Below the pieces are notes generated by a model that was not told the origin of the DNA, made no database searches, and saw only the letters and a program-made list of their open reading frames with translations. The translations under genes and the position numbers were made by a program. A stretch of DNA of 64,000 nucleotides, taken from positions 175,324 through 239,323 of the forward strand of contig JAEXFI010000005.1 of the NCBI GenBank assembly GCA_023400235.1. The letters are read 5' to 3'. Source of the DNA: Bacillota bacterium (GTDB lineage Bacteria; Bacillota; Clostridia; Acetivibrionales; DSM-1351). Each line of letters begins with the position of its first letter. The stretch's first letter is position 1. This document shows positions 36,409 to 44,884 of this stretch, piece after piece.

Positions 36409-37408
36409 ATTGTTTATTAATCGTCAGCAGGGAATAATGTGCGTTTATAGTCTCCAGTCTTAACCGGGAGCTTATTTCTCTGCTTGAAAAAACCTTTTGC
36501 TCGTCTTTTATCCCCAGGAATATACTTTCACTGTCTTCCAGGACACGTCCTGCAAATATTCCGTCATAAAATTCTTCCAAACACAGCTTCTGTTCACACA
36601 AAAACTTACTCAAAGGGATTCCCACATTCCTTATGTGCCAGGGCTCATAAACCGTATTGGTTTGTTTGGTTTTATCCTTTGGATATCTGATAATAAAGCC
36701 GTAGTTTTGAAGGTTTTTATTCAGCCAGCTTTGTTCTTTGGTACCTTCGAAATCACTTCTGTGACGGCCGTTTGTACTGAAAATATCCAAAGCCAGGCCC
36801 GTGTGGTGCTCTGAGCTTCCAGGCAGTGCAACCAACTGTCTTGTACTGGCATATGCCTCTTCATAAGTTTTGGAGTTCTTTCTGAAGCTGCCCAGGTTGG
36901 AGTCAAATATCCGCTGTTGCTCAGCAATACTCCTATAGGCGCTGTTTATTATGAAGCCGTTTATGCCGTCCTGCTTTGCTGCATTTGCCATTGCATACAA
37001 TGCATTTAAAGTGTCAGGACACAATTTTAGCCCGGCATACTCAAGCCTTACCACCTTGGGGTTTATGCTTTCAAGGCCGGAGGGGACGAAATTCCCCGGA
37101 AGCGGGTTGTCTTTATTGACCAAAAGCTTGGTACTGCCGGCTGATATTTCACTGACTGGCAGCTGATTCTCACAAGCAGAGCTGATGGTATTTAAAGCTG
37201 TTAAGAAGACAGTATCAGCCTGGAGCAATATCTTTAGGCGGCATCGGTCTTTGTCATAAGCCTCGTATAGCATATGAAAGGCCTGCTGCCCGGTATTTTG
37301 AACGTAAGAGCCCTGACCGGCAGGAGCAAATGCAACCAGAGGCTGAAAAAAGATAGACAGTACAACGAAAAACACACTGAGAGAAAATATATAAATGAAT
37401 CTTCTCAC
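36407..37408 (-). CDS. Secreted D-alanyl-D-alanine carboxypeptidase, VanY (M15B) family
   Basis: 333 residues from a GTG start with GGAGG eight bases upstream. An N-terminal signal/anchor (FIYIFSLSVFFVVLSIFF) is followed by an extracellular region of about 120 residues and the M15B peptidase domain. The zinc ligands and catalytic residues are in SSEHHTGLALDIF and EPWHIRNVG, with the arginine motif SAYRSIAEQQ. It trims the terminal D-Ala of peptidoglycan stem peptides. There are no vanHAX genes, so it is likely a housekeeping enzyme rather than resistance. Confidence 0.85.
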   Translation of the reverse strand: MRRFIYIFSLSVFFVVLSIFFQPLVAFAPAGQGSYVQNTGQQAFHMLYEAYDKDRCRLKILLQADTVFLTALNTISSACENQLPVSEISAGSTKLLVNKDNPLPGNFVPSGLESINPKVVRLEYAGLKLCPDTLNALYAMANAAKQDGINGFIINSAYRSIAEQQRIFDSNLGSFRKNSKTYEEAYASTRQLVALPGSSEHHTGLALDIFSTNGRHRSDFEGTKEQSWLNKNLQNYGFIIRYPKDKTKQTNTVYEPWHIRNVGIPLSKFLCEQKLCLEEFYDGIFAGRVLEDSESIFLGIKDEQKVFSSREISSRLRLETINAHYSLLTINKQ

Positions 37409-37575
37409 TGCTTATACCTCCATACCCACATATAAACATGGCTTAACCAGCTGTAAACTCAGCCGTGCTACCACTATGTAACAAGTTTGTCCAACTTATA
37501 CACACTGTTTAATATATGCAGTATATGAAAATATATCCAAAAAAATCAGAGTAATAGGATTTATGCCAGCTGGCC

Positions 37576-38457
37576 TTATCTGCGTTCTCTCACAAACACA
37601 AGGCTTGACATAATAAGCAGCATGCCTCCTATTTGAAGGACGGAGACAGTTTCGCCAAGCACCAGGATGCCTCCTAAAATGGAGACTACCGGTATCAGAT
37701 TCAGAAACATTGATGAGACTGTGGCGCCAAGGCCTTTTACGGCAACATTGAATAAGTAATATGCCAGCGCAGAGCAGAACAGGGCAAGATAGAGCAAATT
37801 GCCCAGGGAATAGGCGGATATACCCTGCCAGCTGTTTATTTCAGGTATGACAAACGGTATGAACAGAAGCGAAGCAGCACCCATCTGATAGGCAGTTATT
37901 ACAATACCATAGTACTTCCCCGAAAGACTTTTGCATATTATGGTGTAAATTACCCAGACTACCATGGCTCCAATCATTAAAAGATTTCCTTTGGTATGAC
38001 CTGCCGAAAAATCTATTCCTTTCTCGAAGATAACCATGAACACACCAATTACAGAGACAATTACGCAGGATATGACTCTCCCGGTAATTTTGAACTTGTA
38101 AAACAGAGATTCGGTAATCAGAGTAAAAACCGGTACAGCAGCTACGATTATGGAGCCGTTGGAGGCAGTTGTGTACTTCAGACCTATGTTTTCAAACAGA
38201 AAATATAATACAATGCCAAAAAAGGCTGAAGCAAATAAAAGCATCACATCTCTCAAAGGCATCCGGACAAACAATTTCTTTATGTATAGTATTGAAAAAA
38301 GTGAAACGGCTGCAATAACCTGACGAAAAAATGCTATTGTAACAGGGGGAAGCTCTGTCAGTATAATTTTTGTACTCACAAAGGAATAACCCCAAAATAT
38401 AACAGTTAATATCATAGCCAATAAGGCAAATAATTTCTTTTTTTTCTCTGTATTCAT
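37576..38457 (-). CDS. EamA-family (DMT superfamily) transporter
   Basis: The start at ATG 38457 has AAGGTGGGG upstream and gives 293 residues; the longer frame to 38502 lacks a site. The sequence has ten predicted membrane helices in two EamA halves, the first with FWGYSFVSTKIILTELPP and the second ending GGILVLGETVSVLQIGGMLL. Such proteins export or import amino acids, sugars or metabolites; substrate not predictable. It is divergent from the gene at 38897, with the 107-nt repeats in the gap. Confidence 0.85.
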   Translation of the reverse strand: MNTEKKKKLFALLAMILTVIFWGYSFVSTKIILTELPPVTIAFFRQVIAAVSLFSILYIKKLFVRMPLRDVMLLFASAFFGIVLYFLFENIGLKYTTASNGSIIVAAVPVFTLITESLFYKFKITGRVISCVIVSVIGVFMVIFEKGIDFSAGHTKGNLLMIGAMVVWVIYTIICKSLSGKYYGIVITAYQMGAASLLFIPFVIPEINSWQGISAYSLGNLLYLALFCSALAYYLFNVAVKGLGATVSSMFLNLIPVVSILGGILVLGETVSVLQIGGMLLIMSSLVFVRERR

Positions 38458-38680
38458 TAATAAATCCCCACCTTTATGTTCTAAGCTATAATTTTCCCAC
38501 ATTCACTATTTGATAGCAAGGCATTTTTATTTATACATTTATTGAAGGTTAATTGTCGTGGACTTGCAAAAACCTTGGAATTTCACAGTTTTCCAAAGTG
38601 AATATTAACTGTATAATCTGTAAATAATACGCTTAGAAAACAGAAATGCAACAGTAATTCAAAAGTTAATGAGGAGTGTA

Positions 38681-38787
38681 GCTTGAAAGATACATGTTGT
38701 GTGTCAAAGTGACTTTCAAGCAGCGAAAGCCACTGCGTGCCTTTCATTACTAATTGTGTACGCGCCATGCGCGTAGATGGAAGGTTA
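38681..38787. repeat. 107-nt structured repeat, copy B
   Basis: Hairpin 1: GCTTGAAAG (38681-38689) with CTTTCAAGC (38713-38721), containing an inner GATACA/TGTGTC stem. Hairpin 2: 38725-38745, GAAAG-C-CAC with GTG-C-CTTTC. Hairpin 3: TACGCGC (38759-38765) with GCGCGTA (38769-38775), loop CAT. A purine-rich GATGGAAGGT ends the unit. Copy C follows without a gap. Confidence 0.85.
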
Positions 38788-38894
38788 GCTTGAAAGATAA
38801 ATGTTGTGTGTCAAAGTGACTTTCAAGCAGCGAAAGCCACTGCGTGTCTTTCATTACTATTTATGTACGCGCTATGCTCGTAGATGGGAGATTA
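38788..38894. repeat. 107-nt structured repeat, copy C
   Basis: Directly abuts copy B. Hairpin 1 outer arms are again perfect; hairpin 3 is TACGCGC/GCTCGTA with one mismatch. Its terminal GATGGGAG serves as the ribosome site for the ATG at 38897. Confidence 0.85.
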
Positions 38895-38896
38895 AT

Positions 38897-39166
38897 ATGG
38901 ATAATGTTCAAAGGATTTCGGGCCATTTTGAAAGCGTAAAAAGAGTTTTAGTTCTTCTTATGGGATGGCTGTCAGCTGTCTTGTCACTATTTTTTTATCC
39001 TTTTGTTTTTGGAATGATCGGAGTTATTTCAGGAATTCTAGCCGCAAAAAACAATAAAAGCAGAATAGGAGTTCTTCTAGTAGTCTCCTCCATAGCCCTT
39101 ATGGGTCTAGGGTTGGCTTTCAGCAACAGATTTCTGGGGTTGGCAAAAGAAGTGTTTAATATATAG
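38897..39166 (+). CDS. Small two-helix membrane protein of unknown function
   Basis: 89 residues beginning MDNVQRISGHFESVKRVLVL, with two hydrophobic segments (about residues 17-48 and 56-75) separated by AAKNNKSR. The pattern resembles small DUF4190-type membrane proteins. GGGAG, supplied by the upstream repeat copy C, lies six bases before the ATG. It is 70 bases before the cyanophycinase gene on the same strand, so it may be part of that transcript. Function unknown. Confidence 0.65.
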   Translation: MDNVQRISGHFESVKRVLVLLMGWLSAVLSLFFYPFVFGMIGVISGILAAKNNKSRIGVLLVVSSIALMGLGLAFSNRFLGLAKEVFNI

Positions 39167-39236
39167 GCAGGAGATATTCATATATAAAAGGGTCGAATAA
39201 TTGTTGTATGCTTAATTCTATACTTGGAGGGAAATA

Positions 39237-40040
39237 ATGAGTGAGATGGTAAGCGGCAATTTGCTGATTATTGGAGGGGCGGAGGACAAGTGGGGGCAGA
39301 GCAGCGTTCTTAAACATGCGATTGATATGTGCGGTGGACCGGAGGCGAAAATAAGTGTTCTGACAACAGCAACCCAAAAGCCCAGGGAGGTGGGAGATGA
39401 ATACAGAGCTGTATTTTCCAGGTTGGGAGTACAGGATATTGATGTGTTAAATATTGATAATAGAAGTGATGCCAATGATAACTCTGTAGCAAATAGAATT
39501 TCAAGTGCCGCAGGAGTTTTTTTTACAGGAGGGGATCAGCTAAGAATAACAAGCATTCTGGGAGGTACGAAGACCTTTGGCACACTCCTGGAGCTGTACA
39601 AAAAAGGAGTTCCCATTATAGGAACCAGTGCGGGAGCTTCTGCCATGAGCAGTGTAATGATTGTTGACGGCAACAGCAATTCCGCAGCAAGAAAATGTAC
39701 ACTTGGAATGTCTCCGGGACTGGGACTGCTGGAACAGGTAATAATTGATCAGCATTTTGAACAAAGAGGCCGGCTGGGCAGACTTCTGGTTGGAGTTGCG
39801 CAGAATCCATCCATACTGGGTATAGGCATAGATGAGGACACTGCAATAAAGGTACATGCCAATGCAGCCTTCGAGGTTGTGGGAACAAACTGTGTTACGG
39901 TTATTGATGGAAGGACTATTCAGAACTCCAATGTATCCGAGCTGAATCCCGAGGAGATAATAGCCTTGTCCAATGTAACCATTCATGTTCTGCGGGCGGG
40001 CTGTGGCTTTGATCTTGGACAGAGGTGCGTACGGTCTTAA
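39237..40040 (+). CDS. cphB: Cyanophycinase (peptidase S51)
   Basis: 267 residues, GGAGGG upstream. The nucleophile elbow GTSAGASAMSS places the catalytic Ser at residue 131. Family motifs LLIIGGAED, FFTGGDQLRI and DQHFEQRGRLGRLL are intact. Cyanophycinases cut the Asp-Arg storage polymer cyanophycin into beta-Asp-Arg dipeptides. There is no signal peptide, so it acts on intracellular granules. It lies 124 bases ahead of cyanophycin synthetase, giving a store-and-release pair. Confidence 0.93.
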   Translation: MSEMVSGNLLIIGGAEDKWGQSSVLKHAIDMCGGPEAKISVLTTATQKPREVGDEYRAVFSRLGVQDIDVLNIDNRSDANDNSVANRISSAAGVFFTGGDQLRITSILGGTKTFGTLLELYKKGVPIIGTSAGASAMSSVMIVDGNSNSAARKCTLGMSPGLGLLEQVIIDQHFEQRGRLGRLLVGVAQNPSILGIGIDEDTAIKVHANAAFEVVGTNCVTVIDGRTIQNSNVSELNPEEIIALSNVTIHVLRAGCGFDLGQRCVRS

Positions 40041-40164
40041 GGCTTCAGAGGTTTGGGTTTTAAGAAGCGTGTACTTCGGGAGGCTTGGCCTAAAACCCCA
40101 GCCCATCAGCTATAGGCATATGGTAATTGACTTTTTACAGGAATCATACTAGGAGGTTTTTACG

Positions 40165-42891
40165 GTGCAAATTCAAAGCATTTATTGCTTTCAAGGAAGA
40201 AACATATACAGTCATAAACCGGTTGTTAGGATGATCGTGGATATTGGGATTTATGAGTCAGGGCCTACAAAAGATATCCCTGGCTTTAACAAAAGGCTTT
40301 TGGAAAATTTCCCGGAGATAGCTGAACATACATGTGGAGTCGGCTATGTGGGTGGCTTTGGAGAACGCTTGATTGAGGGCACTTACATGGGGCATGTGGC
40401 GGAGCACCTGATTCTGGAACTGCAGAACAGATTGGGCTATCAGGTGAATCACGGCAAGACCAGACAAATCGGGAGCACATCCAAATACTATGTCATATAC
40501 GAATATATAAATGAAGCTTTTGCTGTGGAGTGCGGCAAAAAAGTAATTGAGATATTAAAGGCATTTGCCGAAGGCACAGAAATTAATGTAAAAAGCATAA
40601 TAAGCCACTTAAAAAAAGTGGCGCTGGAGACGGATATGGGTCCCAGTACCAAAGCCATATACAAGGCGGCCATAAAACGTGGCATACCTGTGACGAGAAT
40701 AGGTGGCAGCAGCCTCTTAAGACTTGGCTACGGCAAGGGGGTGAGAACTCTTCAGGCCTCCCTTACGGATAACTCAAGCTGCATATCGGTGGATATAGTA
40801 TCCGACAAACAACTGACCAAGAAAATTTTAACTGACAATAGCATTCCGGTACCTTACGGTTTAGTTGCTCAGACTTTGGAGGAAGCCGGAGAGTCCGCTA
40901 AAAAAGTAGGGTTCCCTCTGGTATTAAAGCCTTTGGACTCAAATCAGGGGAAAGGTGTTACGGTTGATATAAGAACGGAGGAAATGGTTGAGGAGGCTTT
41001 TTGGGAGGCAAGTAAATATTCTAAAAAAGTCATGGTTGAAAGGTATGTTGCCGGTAAAGACTACCGTGTGCTTGTGGTTGGAGGACGTGTAAGCGCCGTT
41101 TCAGAAAGAAGGCCTCCCCAGGTTGTGGGAGATGGCGTGAGGACGGTAGAAGAGCTAGTAGCGCTGGAAAACCAAAATCCACTGAGGGGTGAAGACCATG
41201 AAAAGCCTCTGACCTATATCAAGCTGGACGATATTGCTTTAAAATGCCTGCAGGTACAAGGGTTGATGCTAAAAAGCGTGCCATTGGACGGGCAGGTGGT
41301 GAAACTGAGGCAAAATGGGAATATAAGTACAGGTGGAACTGCAAAAAACTGTACCGAAAATATTCATCCTAAAAATGCAAAGTATGCAATAGCAGCTGCC
41401 AGGGCTGTGGGGCTTGATGTGGCAGGAATAGATTTCTCCTCCGAAGACATATCCATACCCATAGATATGAACTGTGGAGCAATCATCGAGATTAATGCGG
41501 CTCCCGGCTTAAGGATGCATCTCTATCCCTCGGAGGGCCAGCCGGTGGATGTGGCCGGTGACATCCTGGATATGCTTTATCCCGACGGTAAATGGAGCAT
41601 TCCTGTAGTGGCTGTTACAGGAACGAACGGCAAGACAACCACTACCAGACTGATAAGGCACACTCTGGCATTAACAGGACTGACAGTGGGCATGACCTCC
41701 ACAAGCGGAATATACGTAGGCAGCGAATGCATTCAAAAAGGAGATACCACCGGGCCCGTGAGTGCGGGTATGGTACTGACCAATAAAAAGGTTGATGCGG
41801 CAGTGCTTGAAACTGCAAGAGGCGGCATAATAAGAAAGGGCCTTGGCTATGATCTGGCAGATGTTGGCGTTTTAGTGAACATAAGCGATGACCATCTGGG
41901 GATAGACGGTGTAAATAGCCTGGAAGACCTGGCAATGACCAAGGCCCTGGTCATTGAGGCGATTAAGCCGGAAGGCTATGCGGTTCTTAATGCTGATGAC
42001 GCCATGACACCGTTTATATTGGAAAGGATCAGGAGCAGGGTGATAATGTTTGGTAAATCCCTGTCAAACCCAATGTTGAAAAGGCATCTGAAGAATGCTG
42101 ATAATATGGCGGTGTATGTAAAGGAAAATTATATCTGGGTAATCAGAGGCGGGAAAAAGGAACCAATTGTGAGTCTGGAGGATATACCCATAACCTATGG
42201 CGGCATGGTGGACTGCAATGTAGAAAATTCACTTGCCGCAGTTTCTGCATTGATCGGACTAAATATAGATTTAGAGGCAATCAAAAAAGGCATGAACACC
42301 TTTAGACCTGATATAGAACTGAATCCGGGAAGGTTTAACCTGTTTGATATGGGTACTTTCCAGGTGATGATAGACTATAGCCATAATATGGCAGGCTACT
42401 CCGCGGTAATAAAATTTATGCAGAAGATGAGAGCCAAAAGACTGGTGGCAATTGTGGGAATGCCGGGGGACCGGCTGGATGCCAATATTAAGGAGGTGGG
42501 CGAGCTCTGCGGCAGATCCTTTGAAAGGATATATATTAAGGAAGACAAGGATCTTAGAGGACGGAAAAATGGAGAGGTTGCGGCGTTATTTGAGTCAGGC
42601 ATCCTAAGTACAGGCTATAAGAGAGAAAATATTGAAAAAATATTCAGCGAGACAGAGGCGCTTGAAAAGGCCATGCTCGATGCCCAGCCCGGAGACTTGA
42701 TTGCTCTGTTTTATGAGGAATTTGACCCGGCAGTGCAGATGATTGGAAAGTTCAGGAAAGAGCTGGAAGAGGTAAATCAGGTGCTGGAAGGCAGCCTTAA
42801 AGATATTGACAGCATTAAGCCCTCAGGCGAGTCAGTGCTGTTTAGCGACATTATAAGCAAACCTCATATGGTAGAATTTAAAGAATTATAA
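40165..42891 (+). CDS. cphA: Cyanophycin synthetase
   Basis: 908 residues from a GTG start with AGGAGG eight bases upstream. Order: N-terminal domain, ATP-grasp domain (GFPLVLKPLDSNQGKGVTVD, then IDMNCGAIIEINAAPGLRMH) that adds Asp, and a Mur-ligase-like domain with P-loop GTNGKTTT near residue 485 and the central HNMAGYSA that adds Arg. It polymerises multi-L-arginyl-poly-L-aspartate from Asp, Arg and ATP without a ribosome. Length matches known CphA enzymes. No terminator was seen directly after it. Confidence 0.95.
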   Translation: MQIQSIYCFQGRNIYSHKPVVRMIVDIGIYESGPTKDIPGFNKRLLENFPEIAEHTCGVGYVGGFGERLIEGTYMGHVAEHLILELQNRLGYQVNHGKTRQIGSTSKYYVIYEYINEAFAVECGKKVIEILKAFAEGTEINVKSIISHLKKVALETDMGPSTKAIYKAAIKRGIPVTRIGGSSLLRLGYGKGVRTLQASLTDNSSCISVDIVSDKQLTKKILTDNSIPVPYGLVAQTLEEAGESAKKVGFPLVLKPLDSNQGKGVTVDIRTEEMVEEAFWEASKYSKKVMVERYVAGKDYRVLVVGGRVSAVSERRPPQVVGDGVRTVEELVALENQNPLRGEDHEKPLTYIKLDDIALKCLQVQGLMLKSVPLDGQVVKLRQNGNISTGGTAKNCTENIHPKNAKYAIAAARAVGLDVAGIDFSSEDISIPIDMNCGAIIEINAAPGLRMHLYPSEGQPVDVAGDILDMLYPDGKWSIPVVAVTGTNGKTTTTRLIRHTLALTGLTVGMTSTSGIYVGSECIQKGDTTGPVSAGMVLTNKKVDAAVLETARGGIIRKGLGYDLADVGVLVNISDDHLGIDGVNSLEDLAMTKALVIEAIKPEGYAVLNADDAMTPFILERIRSRVIMFGKSLSNPMLKRHLKNADNMAVYVKENYIWVIRGGKKEPIVSLEDIPITYGGMVDCNVENSLAAVSALIGLNIDLEAIKKGMNTFRPDIELNPGRFNLFDMGTFQVMIDYSHNMAGYSAVIKFMQKMRAKRLVAIVGMPGDRLDANIKEVGELCGRSFERIYIKEDKDLRGRKNGEVAALFESGILSTGYKRENIEKIFSETEALEKAMLDAQPGDLIALFYEEFDPAVQMIGKFRKELEEVNQVLEGSLKDIDSIKPSGESVLFSDIISKPHMVEFKEL

Positions 42892-42954
42892 TATAATGAA
42901 AGAAAAGAAATAGAAATAGAAATATGAATTTACGAAAAAGGTAATATTTTATTA

Positions 42955-43080
42955 TAGCGCGGGACGAACTGGTGTAGGGGATGCCTCCGGGTGGCCGGAA
43001 AGGCATTCCCTCTTGCACTGGTTTAACCAACTGTCCGGCATTGGAGTTTGCACTGGGCAATAGGGAGTCGGAGGCCGCAA
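42955..43080 (+). ncRNA. GC-rich, strongly foldable leader element of unknown class
   Basis: The sequence forms a long nested hairpin. AACTGGTG (from 42969) pairs with CACTGGTT. Inside it AGGGGATGCC pairs with GGCATTCCCT at all ten positions. Inside that TCCGG pairs with CCGGA around GTGG. The stretch is far richer in G+C than its flanks, ends shortly before the gene at 43098 and matches no riboswitch I can recall. Confidence 0.4.
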
Positions 43081-43097
43081 ATTTGTGGGGTGTGCCA

Positions 43098-43742
43098 ATG
43101 GTAGAGATATATTACTATGTAAGAACTGAAAAGTTATCAGATATACTGGACTGCGGATTGAAATTATCTGCCTGCTACAACAGGGAAGTAGTCATAGATG
43201 GGGACAGGGTCATATGCTTTTCGGGGCTCTTAAATCCCAAGGATGACCTGGAACTGTACAAGTCCAGTGAATATACCTGTCTGAAAATACAGGCTAAAAA
43301 TGAAAAATGCTTTATTGCAGACAGATTTTTGTATGAAAATGCAAATACGCTAGAGGCTTCCGAAATGGAATTATATTATAAGTCGGTTGTACCCATAAAC
43401 AATTACATATTTGGTGCGTACAGGCTTCCAGAATGTCTCATAACCACCACTATTCTGCCCGGAGAGGCTGCAGTTCTGGACAAGAGAATGGATTCTCCCG
43501 TGATATATTCTAATTCCGAGGAGCTTTATATAAACAATGTTTTGCAGGATTTGAGAGAACAGCTTGCAGAATCTGATGATTTTCTCCTTTACTATTTCTT
43601 TGACAGGCTGGCGGAGGAAAAGCAGGTAGAGAAACTTGAAAACGGTCATAAAGGCACTGCGGTGTTTAAAACCGGCTCAGGAAATACATATTGCATTAAG
43701 AAACCGCAAATGGAGAGAATAAAAGAGAAAATCCGGCTGTAA
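43098..43742 (+). CDS. Uncharacterised protein downstream of cyanophycin synthetase
   Basis: The start is set at ATG 43098 behind GTGGGG, giving 214 residues. The frame is open upstream to 42981, but that part runs through the foldable GC-rich leader and reads as low-quality protein. The N-terminus VEIYYYVRTEKLSDILDCGL, followed by VICFSGLLNPKDD and CFIADRFLYE, vaguely recalls the first strand and 'sIl..Gl' helix of ADP-ribosyltransferase-fold proteins such as DarT. This is a weak resemblance, and no catalytic Glu can be assigned with confidence. No signal peptide or membrane segment. Function unknown. Confidence 0.7.
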   Translation: MVEIYYYVRTEKLSDILDCGLKLSACYNREVVIDGDRVICFSGLLNPKDDLELYKSSEYTCLKIQAKNEKCFIADRFLYENANTLEASEMELYYKSVVPINNYIFGAYRLPECLITTTILPGEAAVLDKRMDSPVIYSNSEELYINNVLQDLREQLAESDDFLLYYFFDRLAEEKQVEKLENGHKGTAVFKTGSGNTYCIKKPQMERIKEKIRL

Positions 43743-43802
43743 GTCCTGCAGTTTTAAAACCAGGCAGGTAAAGCATTACATAATCAGGATGGTGACAAAA
43801 AT

Positions 43803-44789
43803 TTGAAAGAGCTTATTTTACATACGCTAAAAGAAAAACAGAGTTATGTATCAGGAGAAGAACTCAGCAATAGACTCGGGGTTTCACGTACGGCAGTGTG
43901 GAAACATATAAATGAACTGAGGAAAGAGGGCTATGAGATTGAATCCTCTTCCAAAAAAGGATACAGGCTGTCCGGACTGCCGGATATACTTGACAGCCGC
44001 GAGGTAAGTGTTCCGGAAGGTCAGCAGATTGGCAGGGAACTGGTGCATTTTGCTGACATAGATTCCACAAACAACTATGCAAAGAGGATAGGTAATGAAG
44101 GTTGTCTCCATGGAACAGTTATCACAGCGGAGAGACAAACTCTCGGCAGAGGCAGGGTAGGCAGGCTTTGGCAATCTGATAACAACAGGGGTCTGTGGTT
44201 CTCCATGGTTCTGAGGCCTGACCTGGAGCCGGAAAAAGTTCAGATAATTACTCTTGCAGCTTCTGTTGCAGTTGTTGAAGGTATATTTGAGGTTCTGGGT
44301 ATAAATTGCGGAATCAAGTGGCCTAATGATATAATATTGGATAGCTGCAAGCTGGGAGGGATTCTCACCGAGCTAAGTGCGGAGCCGGGGCATGTGAACT
44401 ATGTCGTGGTGGGTATTGGTCTGAATGTAAATCAGGATTCCGGGGATTTTGACCAGGAGCTTCAGGACAAGGCCATATCACTGAAGCTTTATACAGGAAA
44501 GACCCAGGCACGATCCAAAATTCTCTCAGCAATCCTGAAACGCTTTGAAAGTATATATGAAACCTTGCTTGAAGGGAAAACCCGTCACATAATAGACAAA
44601 TGGAACAAATACTCTGTTACTATTGGAAAAGAAGTGAGGATAATTAGCAGAGAGGTTGAATATATTGGCACGGCACAATCCATTGCATTGGATGGTAAAC
44701 TTGTTGTAAAATGTAAAGATGGAGCGGTGCGGGAAGTTTCCTCAGGAGAAGTACAGGTCAGGGGACTGATGGGATATGCCGCGGATTGA
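43803..44789 (+). CDS. birA: Bifunctional biotin-protein ligase and biotin-operon repressor
   Basis: 328 residues from a TTG start at 43803, behind AGGATGGTG. The N-terminal helix-turn-helix (SGEELSNRLGVSRTAVWKHI) is followed by the ligase domain with IDSTNNYAKR, the biotinyl-adenylate loop GRGRVGRLW and the KWPNDI motif, then the C-terminal SH3-like domain. It attaches biotin to carboxylase subunits and represses biotin genes when biotin is ample. No biotin operon is nearby. Confidence 0.93.
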   Translation: MKELILHTLKEKQSYVSGEELSNRLGVSRTAVWKHINELRKEGYEIESSSKKGYRLSGLPDILDSREVSVPEGQQIGRELVHFADIDSTNNYAKRIGNEGCLHGTVITAERQTLGRGRVGRLWQSDNNRGLWFSMVLRPDLEPEKVQIITLAASVAVVEGIFEVLGINCGIKWPNDIILDSCKLGGILTELSAEPGHVNYVVVGIGLNVNQDSGDFDQELQDKAISLKLYTGKTQARSKILSAILKRFESIYETLLEGKTRHIIDKWNKYSVTIGKEVRIISREVEYIGTAQSIALDGKLVVKCKDGAVREVSSGEVQVRGLMGYAAD

Positions 44790-44884
44790 CCAGGCAAATG
44801 TGTTTAAAAATATTTGAACATGTGCTATGATAACAAGGGTCGTATTATTTTTAGTTGTAAAGAAAGCTTAGGAGGATTTGAGAA

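Larger units (their letters stand above)
38458..38896. other. 439-base divergent gap holding two tandem structured repeats
   Basis: No gene is seen. A TATAAT hexamer at 38612-38617 on the + strand could be a -10 box with a poor -35. If used, both repeat copies would lie in a leader of about 280 bases ahead of the small membrane protein. Confidence 0.4.

Noticed and set aside
36407..37408. Vancomycin resistance (VanY)
   Set aside because: No vanHAX or vanRS genes; the family is common as a housekeeping peptidase.
38801..38896. Coding start of the small membrane protein inside the 107-nt repeat (MLCVKVTFKQRK...)
   Set aside because: The same reading frame is interrupted in copy B, and a better start with GGGAG lies at 38897. 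The peptide is probably fortuitous.
39540..40106. 188-codon antisense frame over cyanophycinase
   Set aside because: It lies opposite a fully conserved gene and has no ribosome site or known motif.
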